From Arthrospiribacter ruber (GTDB lineage Bacteria > Bacteroidota > Bacteroidia > Cytophagales > Cyclobacteriaceae): a DNA stretch of 64,000 bases. A model generated the notes under the pieces. That model was not told the DNA's origin. It searched no databases and saw only the letters and a program-made list of their open reading frames with translations. The position numbers were made by a program, and so were the translations under genes. Where the stretch lies: NCBI RefSeq assembly GCF_019343195.1, contig NZ_RPHB01000001.1:558001-622000 (forward strand), in the 5' to 3' direction. This document shows, one piece after another, positions 33,806-43,163 of this stretch (the stretch's first letter is position 1; every line of letters starts with the position of its first letter).

Positions 33806-36202
33806 CTATCTCCCTTCAAAAACCAACTTCTTCTTAGCCCCTGACTTGATCAAAGATTCATTCATCAACTGCAGCCTGTACTCTCCATTGGCAAACATTT
33901 CCGCCTGATCTGAATACCAAGGGGAAAAAAGATTGCCGCTTTGACCGGTTGGCAACACGGATTCCGAAGCTTCTACATTGGCAAAATCCAAAATAATACG
34001 CATAGCCGGACCGGATTTGACATGGTAGACTCCTGCGGGATTCAGCTTGAAAGCCAGCTTATTGACAGATTCTTCATTGGCCTTCACGGCAGGAGCCTTG
34101 ACATTGAACAGCCTGTCCAATGGTTTTTGTGCACCCAAGGGATGCGGATGCTCCAGCACCACCACTTTTTCCCAATGCCATTTGTTACTGTCATCGCCTA
34201 GCTGGGATGTAAGTTCTTCAAGGGTTTTTTCCAAAGCCCGACTGATGATCTCCCTTCTGCCTTCTTTTTCACTTGTGCTTACATTGTCCCACCAGGGTGA
34301 ATTCTCTGTCTGAATCAAGTTGGGTACACTTCTGATGTAAAGGAAAGTTTCCAGAAATTTATCAAACCATTCCTCACCCAACTCATCGGCCATCATGCCA
34401 TGGAGGGTATGGTACAGCCACTTGTAATAAATGGTGGGGGAGATGCTCTCAAGTTCATGGTTTCCGTCCCAGGCCGCCAACTGGCTCATGGCTTCCCTGT
34501 GCTGATCGATTACATCAAGATCGCTGGCCTCAATCATGCTTCTCACAACCTGTGGATGGCTTTCATTGATGGCTTCCAATTGCAGGTCCTTGATGTTGTT
34601 CTGGTTCCAGTCTTTGCGGCTGCTGATCGTTTTGGCTATCCTGTTCCATCTTTCCCCCGGATAATAATACCCCGGGAAGAAAGTGCCATTGCTCAAAGTG
34701 TCGGGCTGATTGTTGGCCGAGGCAACAAATCCGCTCGGAGGATTGATGCTCATGGGGTTTTCTTCAAAGGGCATCCAACCTAATGGTTCATCCTCCGGAT
34801 TGCTGCCATCCAAAAACAACTTGGAATTTACATGTTCCGGACGGATAGGAAGCTTGGCTGTTGCCCACCAGGCAATGTTACCGGATTTGTCGCCATACAT
34901 CACATTGAGGCCAGGTGCATGGATCAGACGTATCGCATCTTCAAATTCCTGTATGTTTTTGCTTCGGGCCATTTTCCAGGTGGCTTCCAGTGCTTTGGTA
35001 GGTTCCAGGACATACACCCACCAGGAAGCTACAGGCTTGGTCGTAATTTCCCCTATTTCAGGCAAGACCTCATTCATGATCGGACCATGTATAGAGGTTT
35101 TGACCTCAAAACTCACCGGATCCATTCCTTTGACAGGGATCTTTTCCTCCCTCACTTCTATGGGCCTTAATTCATCTCCATAGATGGTCTGTAGAGGGTT
35201 GTCCGAGGCCAGCCTTTCTTCAAAAAAGTCCTGATCGTCATTTTCAAACATGGTCAAACCCATGCTGTGATGCCTGGTATGTCCTACCAGACCAAAAGGC
35301 AATCCGGCCAGGTGATTGCCATAATAGCTGAAATCAGGGTACTCTATATGTGCTTCGTACCAGACAGAGGGTTGGGAAAAACCAATATGTGTATCATTCA
35401 GGAAAAGTACTTCTCCCGAGGCAGTCCTGTCCGGGCCTATTACCCAAGCATTACTGCCTTCCAGAAGTGGTACGGGAAGCTTGGCCAACATGGCCTGCAA
35501 GGAAGATTGATCCAGTGAAATCTTCTGGTCTTCCCCTCTCTCCGGATACTGATTTGGGATTACATGATGCTCAGGAAGGGTATGAACAGAGAGTACTTCC
35601 AGATATTCCTGTCCAAGGTCCCTTGCGATTTTGGTGACCAAAGGGTCTGTTTTCATGGCCATGGCAAAAGTAAAGGACATGTAGCCAACTATGCCATGCA
35701 TGTCTTCTATGCTATAAGGCCGGGGCTGATGTCCCAAAAGGGTGTATTCCAAAGGAAGATTTCCTTTTTCTATAAAATCATTGACTCCCTGAATATAGGC
35801 GTTCACCGCTGACTGTATGTCTGAAGGACCTGACTTTTCCCATTCTTCAGCACTCCATTTGGCATGTTTGGGAATGCCCAAGGTTCTGAAAAACTTGTCT
35901 ACATCAAGCAGGTCTTCACCAAGAAGTTCAGCCAAGGTGCCTGTGCCGACCCTGCGCATCATTTCCATTTGGAAAAGCCTGTCCTGGGCATGAACATAGC
36001 CCATAGCCCTGTAGGCATCTTCAGGATTGGAGGCAAAAATATGGGGCACTCCATAGTCGTCAAAATACACCTCAGTATCTGAAGTCATGCCTTCCAACTC
36101 AATGGTTCCTGAGTATTTTGGGCTAAAGCGGTATTTTACCACCTGAAACCCTGCCACTACCACAAAGAATAAAATGATAAGGATAAAAACGAGTTTTTTC
36201 AT
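33806..36202 (-). CDS. penicillin acylase family (S45) amidohydrolase
   Basis: 798 aa, Ntn-hydrolase. The N-terminal membrane anchor or signal (residues 4-23) is followed by the alpha domain containing YGVPHIFA and DRLFQMEMMRRVG. Autoproteolysis would occur before Ser250 in LLEGSNAWVIG, which becomes the N-terminal nucleophile of the beta chain, and the later conserved NDTH and PGLNVMYGD segments fit. Family members hydrolyse amides such as penicillin G, acylhomoserine lactones or glutaryl-cephalosporins; the substrate here is unknown. The gene is monocistronic, transcribed leftward, with no adjacent partner. Confidence 0.9.
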   Translation of the reverse strand: MKKLVFILIILFFVVVAGFQVVKYRFSPKYSGTIELEGMTSDTEVYFDDYGVPHIFASNPEDAYRAMGYVHAQDRLFQMEMMRRVGTGTLAELLGEDLLDVDKFFRTLGIPKHAKWSAEEWEKSGPSDIQSAVNAYIQGVNDFIEKGNLPLEYTLLGHQPRPYSIEDMHGIVGYMSFTFAMAMKTDPLVTKIARDLGQEYLEVLSVHTLPEHHVIPNQYPERGEDQKISLDQSSLQAMLAKLPVPLLEGSNAWVIGPDRTASGEVLFLNDTHIGFSQPSVWYEAHIEYPDFSYYGNHLAGLPFGLVGHTRHHSMGLTMFENDDQDFFEERLASDNPLQTIYGDELRPIEVREEKIPVKGMDPVSFEVKTSIHGPIMNEVLPEIGEITTKPVASWWVYVLEPTKALEATWKMARSKNIQEFEDAIRLIHAPGLNVMYGDKSGNIAWWATAKLPIRPEHVNSKLFLDGSNPEDEPLGWMPFEENPMSINPPSGFVASANNQPDTLSNGTFFPGYYYPGERWNRIAKTISSRKDWNQNNIKDLQLEAINESHPQVVRSMIEASDLDVIDQHREAMSQLAAWDGNHELESISPTIYYKWLYHTLHGMMADELGEEWFDKFLETFLYIRSVPNLIQTENSPWWDNVSTSEKEGRREIISRALEKTLEELTSQLGDDSNKWHWEKVVVLEHPHPLGAQKPLDRLFNVKAPAVKANEESVNKLAFKLNPAGVYHVKSGPAMRIILDFANVEASESVLPTGQSGNLFSPWYSDQAEMFANGEYRLQLMNESLIKSGAKKKLVFEGR

Positions 36203-36360
36203 AATTGGAGGTCAATTGGGTAAGCTGCTTCCAATTTAAAGTTTTTAATGGACTGAAAGATATTTGCCATACAATTTTCTACTAATACAATTGAATTTTT
36301 GATTTTCAAAAATTTAAACTTACATTGAATTACTTTTAATCCACTAAAAATCAAATTGTT

Positions 36361-37089
36361 ATGGCTATCCGAAGAATTAAACCTTTATCGACAGAACAAA
36401 GCAGTCCCGTAGCTTCATCTGCTCCAGAAATCCAAACCTCAGCTCAGGTATCCACCTTAACTGATGTGGTCTATGAAATTGAGAAGTTTCACCTCACCGT
36501 CAATACCCATATTGCAAGCTCTTATGAATCCGTAAAAAAATATCTGGGATTCATGGATTTTATTGCAAGGCCTGCTTACAACCAACTGGTGAAATTTTAC
36601 TCCGCTGCAGCGGAAAACCTCAAAAAACTGGAAGAGCTCGCCTTCCTTCCCGGTGCAGACGAAGACATCAGAAATACCCTGATCGCCATTACCAATTACC
36701 TCAAAAAGGAAAAATCACTGATTCCCAGAACATTTGGAGGAATCCTGAGCCAGACCGATAGGGCATACATTGTCCATGCGCAGCTGATGAAGCTGAATGT
36801 TTCCAATAAAATCAGCTTCAAGGACTTCCCACACAATTCTACCGTGATTTTCACTGTGGTAAATGTGCTCGTATTGATTTTGGGAGAGAAACTGGTAGGC
36901 TCACTGGCCAATACCTCCGATCAACTTACCGAGCAGTACCTTTCAGCAGATAGGAGTTATTTGGGCCAATTCGAACAGGTAGCCAACACCTCAGGTCCAA
37001 GATTTATTGAGGACCAAATGGCTGAGACTGCCGCCAAACTGGGAGGCTTTGGTGATATCAATTTTCACCAAAGTCCCATTTATGATTGA
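36361..37089 (+). CDS. hypothetical protein
   Basis: 242 aa, soluble. N-terminal 30 residues are Ser/Pro/Gln-rich and likely disordered; the remainder is helical, with repeated Leu/Ile heptad-like spacing (AAAENLKKLEELAFLPG...DEDIRNTLIAITNYLKK). A hydrophobic patch VIFTVVNVLVLILGEKLVG (about 168-190) may be a membrane-associated helix. No family recognised. Its 3' end overlaps the convergent aminotransferase gene by 10 bp. Confidence 0.65.
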   Translation: MAIRRIKPLSTEQSSPVASSAPEIQTSAQVSTLTDVVYEIEKFHLTVNTHIASSYESVKKYLGFMDFIARPAYNQLVKFYSAAAENLKKLEELAFLPGADEDIRNTLIAITNYLKKEKSLIPRTFGGILSQTDRAYIVHAQLMKLNVSNKISFKDFPHNSTVIFTVVNVLVLILGEKLVGSLANTSDQLTEQYLSADRSYLGQFEQVANTSGPRFIEDQMAETAAKLGGFGDINFHQSPIYD

Positions 37090-38267
37090 TTTTCTTCAAT
37101 GGCCTGAAGGATGATTTGGCAGGCTTCCCGGATCTGTTCTTCGCTGATGATCAGTGGAGGGGCTATGCGCATGGCATCATCACAGAACAAAAACCAGTCA
37201 GTGATCACGCCTTTTTCTATGGCGCTGTCAATGATAGGCTTCAGCACCTCGAAGGACTCAAACTCCACTGCCATCATCAATCCTTTGTTTCGGATGCTTT
37301 TGATCATAGGATGGACGAGCAAGTCCCTAAAAAGATGGGCCTTTTTTTCAACCTGATCCAGCAGGTTTTCTTCTTTGATCACCTCTATAGTGGCCAAGGA
37401 AGCAGCAGAGGAAACAGGGTGTCCTCCAAATGTGGTGATATGGCCTAGAAGGGGGTTGTTTTTAAATACCGCCATAAGCTTTTGGTTGGCGATAAAGGCA
37501 CCAATGGGCATGCCGCCCCCCATTCCTTTGGCACAGACCAGAATATCCGGTTGGATGTCGAAATGTTCGAAAGCCCAAAATTTACCGGTCCTTCCGAATC
37601 CTGCCTGTATCTCATCCAGTATCAACAAAGTGCCGGTTTCATTGCATTTTTTTCGCAAAGCCTGAAAGTATTCCTTGCATGCTACCTTGATTCCTGCCTC
37701 GCCCTGAATGGTTTCTATGATGACAGCAGCAGTATCTTCGGTGATTTCATCCAGTTGATAAAAGCTTCCATAGACAATATTTTTCACACCCGGAAGCAAT
37801 GGTCTGTAGGCCCTTTTGAATATCTCATTTCCTCCCACTGAGAGGGCGCCTTGGGAAGATCCGTGGTAAGCGTTGACGCAACTGATGATTTCCCTTCTGT
37901 TGGTATACCTTTTGGCAAGCTTCAGGGCACCTTCCACTGCTTCACTTCCTGAATTGACCAGGTACACATTGTCCAGCTGATCAGGTAGGGTTTCGCACAA
38001 TGCCTTGGCCAGTAATGTCTGTGGACTTTGTACATATTCACCATATACCATCAGGTGGAGGTACTTATCCAACTGATTTTGTATGGCTGCGATCACTTTT
38101 GGATGTCTATGGCCCACATTGCTGACCCCGATGCCGGAGATCAGGTCCAAATATTTTTTACCTTCAGGACCGTACATGTATACGCCCTCAGCTTTTTCTA
38201 TTTCTATCAAAAGAGGAAAATCTGTGGTCTGGGCCAGGTGTTGAAGGAAAAGTTGTCGGTTGTTCAT
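37080..38267 (-). CDS. class III aminotransferase (ornithine/acetylornithine type)
   Basis: 395 aa, PLP-dependent fold type I. Catalytic Lys247 in CAKGMGGGMPIGAF, Asp219 in LILDEIQAGFGRTG, the phosphate-binding SGSEA (about 106-110) and AYHGSSQGALS. Substrate range for this class covers ornithine, acetylornithine, 4-aminobutyrate and beta-amino acids; the sequence does not fix which. Closest by length and motif to bacterial aspartate aminotransferase-family protein of Bacteroidota. Single gene, leftward. Confidence 0.88.
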   Translation of the reverse strand: MNNRQLFLQHLAQTTDFPLLIEIEKAEGVYMYGPEGKKYLDLISGIGVSNVGHRHPKVIAAIQNQLDKYLHLMVYGEYVQSPQTLLAKALCETLPDQLDNVYLVNSGSEAVEGALKLAKRYTNRREIISCVNAYHGSSQGALSVGGNEIFKRAYRPLLPGVKNIVYGSFYQLDEITEDTAAVIIETIQGEAGIKVACKEYFQALRKKCNETGTLLILDEIQAGFGRTGKFWAFEHFDIQPDILVCAKGMGGGMPIGAFIANQKLMAVFKNNPLLGHITTFGGHPVSSAASLATIEVIKEENLLDQVEKKAHLFRDLLVHPMIKSIRNKGLMMAVEFESFEVLKPIIDSAIEKGVITDWFLFCDDAMRIAPPLIISEEQIREACQIILQAIEENQS

Positions 38268-39266
38268 TTTTAATTTTTGTCAATATGCGTATTTATACTG
38301 ATGGCAGATTTGTATCCGGTATTACTCTGATGAAGGAAGAATTCCCTGGTTTCAAAAGGTCTCTGATACCTTATCCTTCCATGCAGTTCAAATGAAATTT
38401 TTATTCTTGGATTTAAAATTACTCACAATTACTATTAACTGATAACTATTCAATTTTTTCCTCCCGCAGATTTCGCTGATTCCGCAGACAAGGCTGCGCC
38501 TTTGTATAAAATTAAAGATCGGCCCTTCAGGCCTCGTGGTTGGTGGGTATGTCTTTAAATCCCAGACTTCCGTGAACTCCAGTCTGGGCTATCACAGGAC
38601 AGCCTTTCAGGCTTTAACACGCAGTCAACCAAGGCTGACCTTACTTCATTATTCAGTGTTCGAAATTCAATGTTCGAAATTCTGACCTACTTCATTATTC
38701 GATATTCAATGTTCGATATTCGATATTTAGTAATTCCTTCAAAAGGAACCGAAACCCAATCACTATTCACTCCTCACTATTCACTCCTCACTATTCACTG
38801 ATCACTATTCACTCCCCACTTCACCCTTCCTCCCTCATCCTTCATCCTTTTCATTTTACCCTTACCCACCTACCCTCATCAGTTAATCAATTCAACAATT
38901 CCACAATTAAACTTCTTCCCCGCAGATTTCGCTGATTCCGCAGACAAGGCTGCGCCTTTGTATAACAATAAAGATCGGCCCTTCAGGCCTCATGGTTGGT
39001 GGGTATGCCTTTAAATCCCAGACTTCCGTGAACTCCAGTCTGGGCTATCACAGGACAGCCACTCAGGCTTAAATTTGCCTTCAAATAATTCTGACCTACT
39101 TCATCATTCGATATTCAATGTTCGATATTCGAAATTAAAAAACGTCCAAAATCAAAAATCCGCCCAACACACCATATTCTGCCCGACTCCGCCCAGATGA
39201 CTCGGTCGGATTCATCCCTCATCCCTCATCCTTTCTATATCTCACGCCCCTGTTAGTGTCTCCACT
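38268..39266. repeat. repeat-rich gap with two D repeats
   Basis: About 1 kb without a gene. It contains D repeats at 38513-38616 and 38970-39070, low-complexity 'ttcactcctcact' DNA at about 38755-38820, and GTTCGATATTC-type AT palindromes. The block 38455-38820 is repeated at about 40790-41140, on the other side of the IS element, indicating a segmental duplication. Confidence 0.75.
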
Positions 39267-39311
39267 TGTCATTCCCTGAAATAGGTTGACCGTTTTTAAC
39301 CCATAAACTAG

Positions 39312-39707
39312 ATGTTAAAAACAGGAAAAAGGATTAATTCCCACAGAAGATTTTCTGAGGAATTTAAGCGTAAATTGGTTGATGATTATGAGAAAGGAGT
39401 GATGTCTGTTGTTCAGATAGAACGTTTTTATGGTATTAGGAATGCTCTTATTTACAGATGGATTTACAAGTATTCGACCTACAATGAAAAAAATATCAGG
39501 ATAGTTGAGATGAAGGATAGTCAAACTAATAAGCTTAAAGAACTTGAAGAAAAAGTTAAAGAGCTAGAAAGGGCAGTTGGACAGAAGCAGATCATGATTG
39601 ATTACCTAGAGAAGATGATTGATCTGGCCAAGGAGAACTATTCGATTGATATTAAAAAAAACTCCAACACCCCACTCTCTGGTGGTTCCAATCCAACCAA
39701 AAAATGA
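39312..39707 (+). CDS. IS3-family transposase OrfA
   Basis: 131 aa. N-terminal helix-turn-helix (RRFSEEFKRKLVDDYEKGVMSVVQIERFYGI, then NALIYRWIYKY) that binds the terminal inverted repeat, followed by a leucine-zipper-like coiled coil (residues about 70-110). It ends with an A6 run and a TGA overlapping the OrfB start (ATGA), a place where programmed frameshifting usually fuses OrfA and OrfB in this family. Confidence 0.9.
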   Translation: MLKTGKRINSHRRFSEEFKRKLVDDYEKGVMSVVQIERFYGIRNALIYRWIYKYSTYNEKNIRIVEMKDSQTNKLKELEEKVKELERAVGQKQIMIDYLEKMIDLAKENYSIDIKKNSNTPLSGGSNPTKK

Positions 39708-40654
39708 TGAGCTATTCACTTAGCGAACTTTATCGGACTGTTGGGGTGAGCAAGCAAGCCGTTCATCAGGCTAAGAAAAGACAGGAGTCTTTTGATAAGG
39801 AGCTTTCAGAGTTAGTTGTATTAGCTGATCAGCTCAAGGAAGAACACCCTGGTTGTGGGGTTGAAAAGATGTATTATACATTGCGCCCATCCTTTATGGG
39901 AAGGGATCAGTTCTGTGAGATTTTCATGGAATTAGGTTATGGAGTCAAACGTGTAAGTAATTATCATAGAACTACTTATATCGGGGCTTATATTTATCCC
40001 AACCTGATAGAGGGGATGGAAATAAAAAGACCATTTCAGGTAATCCAAAGCGACATAACCTATTTTCACTTAAACGGTGAGCATTATTATTTGGTGTTTA
40101 TCATTGACGTTTATACCAGATTGGTAGTAGGATATGCAGTCAACGATCATCTGAGGACAGAAGGAAATACAGCGGCTATGAAAATGGCTCTCAAGATAAT
40201 GAATTACCGGTCTTGGGGCTTGATCCATCATTCAGACAGAGGATCCCAGTATAGTAGTAAGGAATATACTTGTTTACTAAAAGAAAACCATATTCACATC
40301 AGTATGGGAACAGTTGCATGGGAAAATCCTTATGCTGAACGAATCAACGGAATTATTAAAAATGAATACCTCAAAAGATGGCAGATTAAGGACTTAAAAG
40401 ACCTGAAGAAAAAAGTGGGAAAAGCAGTTGAACACTACAACACAAAAAGACTACACAGAGCTTTCAAAATGAGATTTACTCCTATGGGATTTTATCAAAA
40501 ATTAGTACATTTATCTGCCCAAGAAAGACCGACGGTGATTGTTTATACCGAAGGAAAGAAAAACTTCGAAGGGGCGTCGAGCCCCTACGAAGTTTGCCCA
40601 AGAGAAGAACCTCTGGCTCATGATTGCCCGATGAAATTACTTAATGAATGTTGA
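39704..40654 (+). CDS. IS3-family transposase OrfB (DDE integrase core)
   Basis: 316 aa. rve-type catalytic core: first Asp in IQSDITYF, second in HHSDRGSQYSS, and Glu in ENPYAERINGIIKNEY, the DD(35)E pattern. An HTH_21-like region precedes it. The start overlaps the OrfA stop. It carries out strand transfer of the element. Confidence 0.92.
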   Translation: MMSYSLSELYRTVGVSKQAVHQAKKRQESFDKELSELVVLADQLKEEHPGCGVEKMYYTLRPSFMGRDQFCEIFMELGYGVKRVSNYHRTTYIGAYIYPNLIEGMEIKRPFQVIQSDITYFHLNGEHYYLVFIIDVYTRLVVGYAVNDHLRTEGNTAAMKMALKIMNYRSWGLIHHSDRGSQYSSKEYTCLLKENHIHISMGTVAWENPYAERINGIIKNEYLKRWQIKDLKDLKKKVGKAVEHYNTKRLHRAFKMRFTPMGFYQKLVHLSAQERPTVIVYTEGKKNFEGASSPYEVCPREEPLAHDCPMKLLNEC

Positions 40655-40686
40655 ACCAAACGGTCAACGCTATTTAGGGAAGTACA

Positions 40687-41169
40687 ACTAACAGGCCTCA
40701 TCCTTCCTCCATCATCCTTCATCCTTTTCATTTTACCCTTACCCACCTACCCTCATCAGTTAATCAATTCAACAATTACACAATTAAACTTCTTCCCCGC
40801 AGATTTCGCTGATTTCGCAGACAAGGCTGCGCCTTTGTATAAAAATAAAGATCGGCCCTTCAGGCCTCATGGTTGGTGGGTATGTCTTTAAATCCCAGAC
40901 TTCCGTGAACTCTAGTCTGGGCTATCACAGGACAGCCTTTCAGGCTTTAACACGCAGTCAACCAAGGCTGACCTTACTTCATTATTCAGTGTTCGATATT
41001 CAATGTTCGAAATTCTGACCTACTTCATTATTCGATATTCAATGTTCGATATTCGATATTTAGTAATTCCTTCAAAAGGAACCGAAACCCAATCACTATT
41101 CACTCCTCACTATTCACTGATCACTATTCACTCCCCACTCATCCGCCTTCTTTGAACAGGAGCGAAGCT
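40687..41169. repeat. repeat-rich gap
   Basis: 480 bp with a D repeat (40846-40948) and a long stretch matching 38700-38975 (CCCTCATCAGTTAATCAATTC and CCCCGCAGATTTCGCTGAT segments). No gene. Confidence 0.75.
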
Positions 41170-42066
41170 TTATATTTTCCTGAACCTAAAGAAAATACCC
41201 AGGGGCAGTTTTTTGTCGAACCTGTCTACCAAATACAGCTCACCATGTTCGGCATTATGCACTTCCTTAAAGTTGGAATTGACCAAGTTGGCAGCAATAA
41301 TGGAGCTGAAGCTCAGGGAATACATATTCAGGATCAGGAAATGATGATCAGGCTCCAAAAGTTCCGCGCATAGCTTTAGCATTTCATTGATCTGCTCTTC
41401 CAAAATCCACTTTTCCCCATCCGGACCTCTACCGTACGCTGGAGGATCCAGGATGATTCCATGGTATTTGTTTCCTCTCCTGACTTCTCTTTTGATAAAC
41501 TTCATGGCGTCATCTACAATCCATCGGATTCCATCCTGTCCTGAGGATTCCATATTGTGCTTGGACCAAGTGACTACCTGCTTTACCGAGTCCAGGTGTG
41601 TGACATCCGCTCCACAGGCTTTGGCGGCTACAGAAGCGGCTCCGGTATAGGCAAAAAGATTCAGGACTTTCGGGTTTTTGACCGGCAACTTTTCAAGTGT
41701 ATCGCCTATATAGTCCCAATTTACAGCCTGCTCAGGAAACAAGCCTATATGCTTGAATGAGGTCATGGCCAGATTGAGCTTAAGTTTGAGCTTGTCCGAT
41801 CCCTGATATTGGATCTGCCAGTTGTGTGGAATCCTCTTCAGTTCCTTCCATAGGCCTTTTTCAGGATTGTTTTTCTCCTTGGCAAAGTGTGCATGGGCCA
41901 TTTTTCTCCATTCACTTTCAGACATGCTTTTGTCCCAGATGGCTTGGGGTTCGGGGCGGCTGAGGATGTATGGACCAAAGCGCTCCAGTTTTTCGAAACC
42001 TCCGGTATCTATCAGTTCGTAATCTTCCCAATGCTGTGGGCTTAGTGACAAAATCGTTTCCTTCAT
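41170..42066 (-). CDS. RlmI-like class I SAM-dependent methyltransferase
   Basis: 298 aa. C-terminal Rossmann methyltransferase domain: motif I VLNLFAYTGAASVAA (about 135-150), then VTHLDSVKQVVTWSKHN, motif IV LDPPAYGRG (about 207-215). The family methylates C5 of a cytosine in 23S rRNA (RlmI/RlmK type), but a close relative with only 'SAM-dependent methyltransferase' assigned is also possible. The N-terminal about 100 residues are a small strand-rich domain. The N-terminal PUA domain of RlmI is not obvious. Single gene. Confidence 0.75.
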   Translation of the reverse strand: MKETILSLSPQHWEDYELIDTGGFEKLERFGPYILSRPEPQAIWDKSMSESEWRKMAHAHFAKEKNNPEKGLWKELKRIPHNWQIQYQGSDKLKLKLNLAMTSFKHIGLFPEQAVNWDYIGDTLEKLPVKNPKVLNLFAYTGAASVAAKACGADVTHLDSVKQVVTWSKHNMESSGQDGIRWIVDDAMKFIKREVRRGNKYHGIILDPPAYGRGPDGEKWILEEQINEMLKLCAELLEPDHHFLILNMYSLSFSSIIAANLVNSNFKEVHNAEHGELYLVDRFDKKLPLGIFFRFRKI

Positions 42067-42160
42067 GCTACAAAAGTAAAAATTATTATTGGAGTCCCTT
42101 TTGGTTTATTTTTAAAGGAATTATTTGCAACTTATATTCGGATTTAAAATAACATGATTA

Positions 42161-42465
42161 TCCGAATCTTTGCATGTCGAACCTTAAGAACCAAACCTTC
42201 AACTCTACTATTAACTGTATATTGAGACCTTTGGGGGTGGGACGAATTTCGACCGGGCCAGCGCAGGCCTTGAGCGTGGATAGAGCCTGTCCCGATTTTC
42301 TCGGGAATTCGAAATTCTTGATTTTTTGGCTACTTTTTCTTCAAAGCCTGTCCCGAAAATCGGGAGAAAAAGTAGCTTCATAATCAAATTTTGATCAGAA
42401 TTTAGCAGTAAGAACTAGTTCAAAACGATAATTGGCTAAGTCCAATTATGCGGATACTCATAAAA
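42161..42465. repeat. F repeat, copy 1
   Basis: About 300 bp, second copy at 46908-47200. Contains long inverted repeats: GCTACTTTTTC...GAAAAAGTAGC and TCCCGA...TCGGGA. Variable at both ends, conserved in the middle. Non-coding. The adjacent secreted-protein gene has its upstream frame extension in this repeat. Confidence 0.75.
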
Positions 42466-42476
42466 AAAATAAGAAA

Positions 42477-43160
42477 ATGAGCGAATCGATGAAAGTGATG
42501 CTGTTGGGATTATTCGCAATTTTATATTTCCCAACCTTTGGACAATCCGTTTATACCATAAGACAAAGTGACGTGGATATGGGAAGGGCTTTCCGTTTCA
42601 ATCCAAAAAGTGATGGCGTCAAGGGAACCCCTTTTCTGTATGAGGAAGCTCCCAAAGCGAAAATCGCCCTGAAATCAGGCAAAATTTATGAGGAAATCCC
42701 TGTCAATATCCTTCCTGAAAAGGATGAGATCTATATTCAGACGGGGGACATGGAAGATGAACCTCTCTTGCTGAAAAATTGGGAATGGTTGGAAACATTG
42801 GAAGAAAATCCGAGACTGTTCAAGCTGGTTTATTTGGAAGGCAAGGAAAGGGTAGTGGAGATCCTCTATGAAGATGGTAGGGACAAATACATCGCCCTGC
42901 ATAAAAAGGTACTGGTGCAACCCACCCAAATCAAAGATGGCTATACCGGACCACAATATGAAAACTACAGGGGAGATACCCGTTTTTACAAAGTAAATGG
43001 TCTTTCTTCAAAAGAATTTAAAGGCAACAACAGCGGAATTAAGGAGATTTCAGGCAATAAATTCAGTTCAGTGCGCAATTACATCAAACAAAACAAAATC
43101 AAAACGGAGCAGTCAGCAGGAATGAAAAAGGTGTTGGCCTTTATTTTTGAAGGAGCTTAA
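42477..43160 (+). CDS. secreted hypothetical protein
   Basis: 227 aa from ATG 42477 (ATG 42489 also possible); the longer frame from 42432 reaches back into the F repeat and is not used. Signal peptide with hydrophobic core MLLGLFAILYFPTFG and cleavage-like GQS at about residue 23. The mature part is strand/turn-rich (KSGKIYEEIPVNILPEKDEIYIQ). No family recognised. Periplasmic or surface protein. Confidence 0.6.
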   Translation: MSESMKVMLLGLFAILYFPTFGQSVYTIRQSDVDMGRAFRFNPKSDGVKGTPFLYEEAPKAKIALKSGKIYEEIPVNILPEKDEIYIQTGDMEDEPLLLKNWEWLETLEENPRLFKLVYLEGKERVVEILYEDGRDKYIALHKKVLVQPTQIKDGYTGPQYENYRGDTRFYKVNGLSSKEFKGNNSGIKEISGNKFSSVRNYIKQNKIKTEQSAGMKKVLAFIFEGA

Positions 43161-43163
43161 GCC

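Larger units (their letters stand above)
39267..40686 (+). mobile_element. IS3-family insertion sequence (IS150-like), 1420 bp
   Basis: Ends begin TG and finish CA. Left end TGTCATTCCCTG...TTGACCG pairs with the right end read in reverse, TGTACTTCCCTA...TTGACCG (imperfect terminal inverted repeats of about 30 bp). A 3-bp direct repeat ACT flanks it (39264-39266 and 40687-40689). Two overlapping ORFs encode OrfA and OrfB. It looks complete, so it could be active. Confidence 0.85.
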
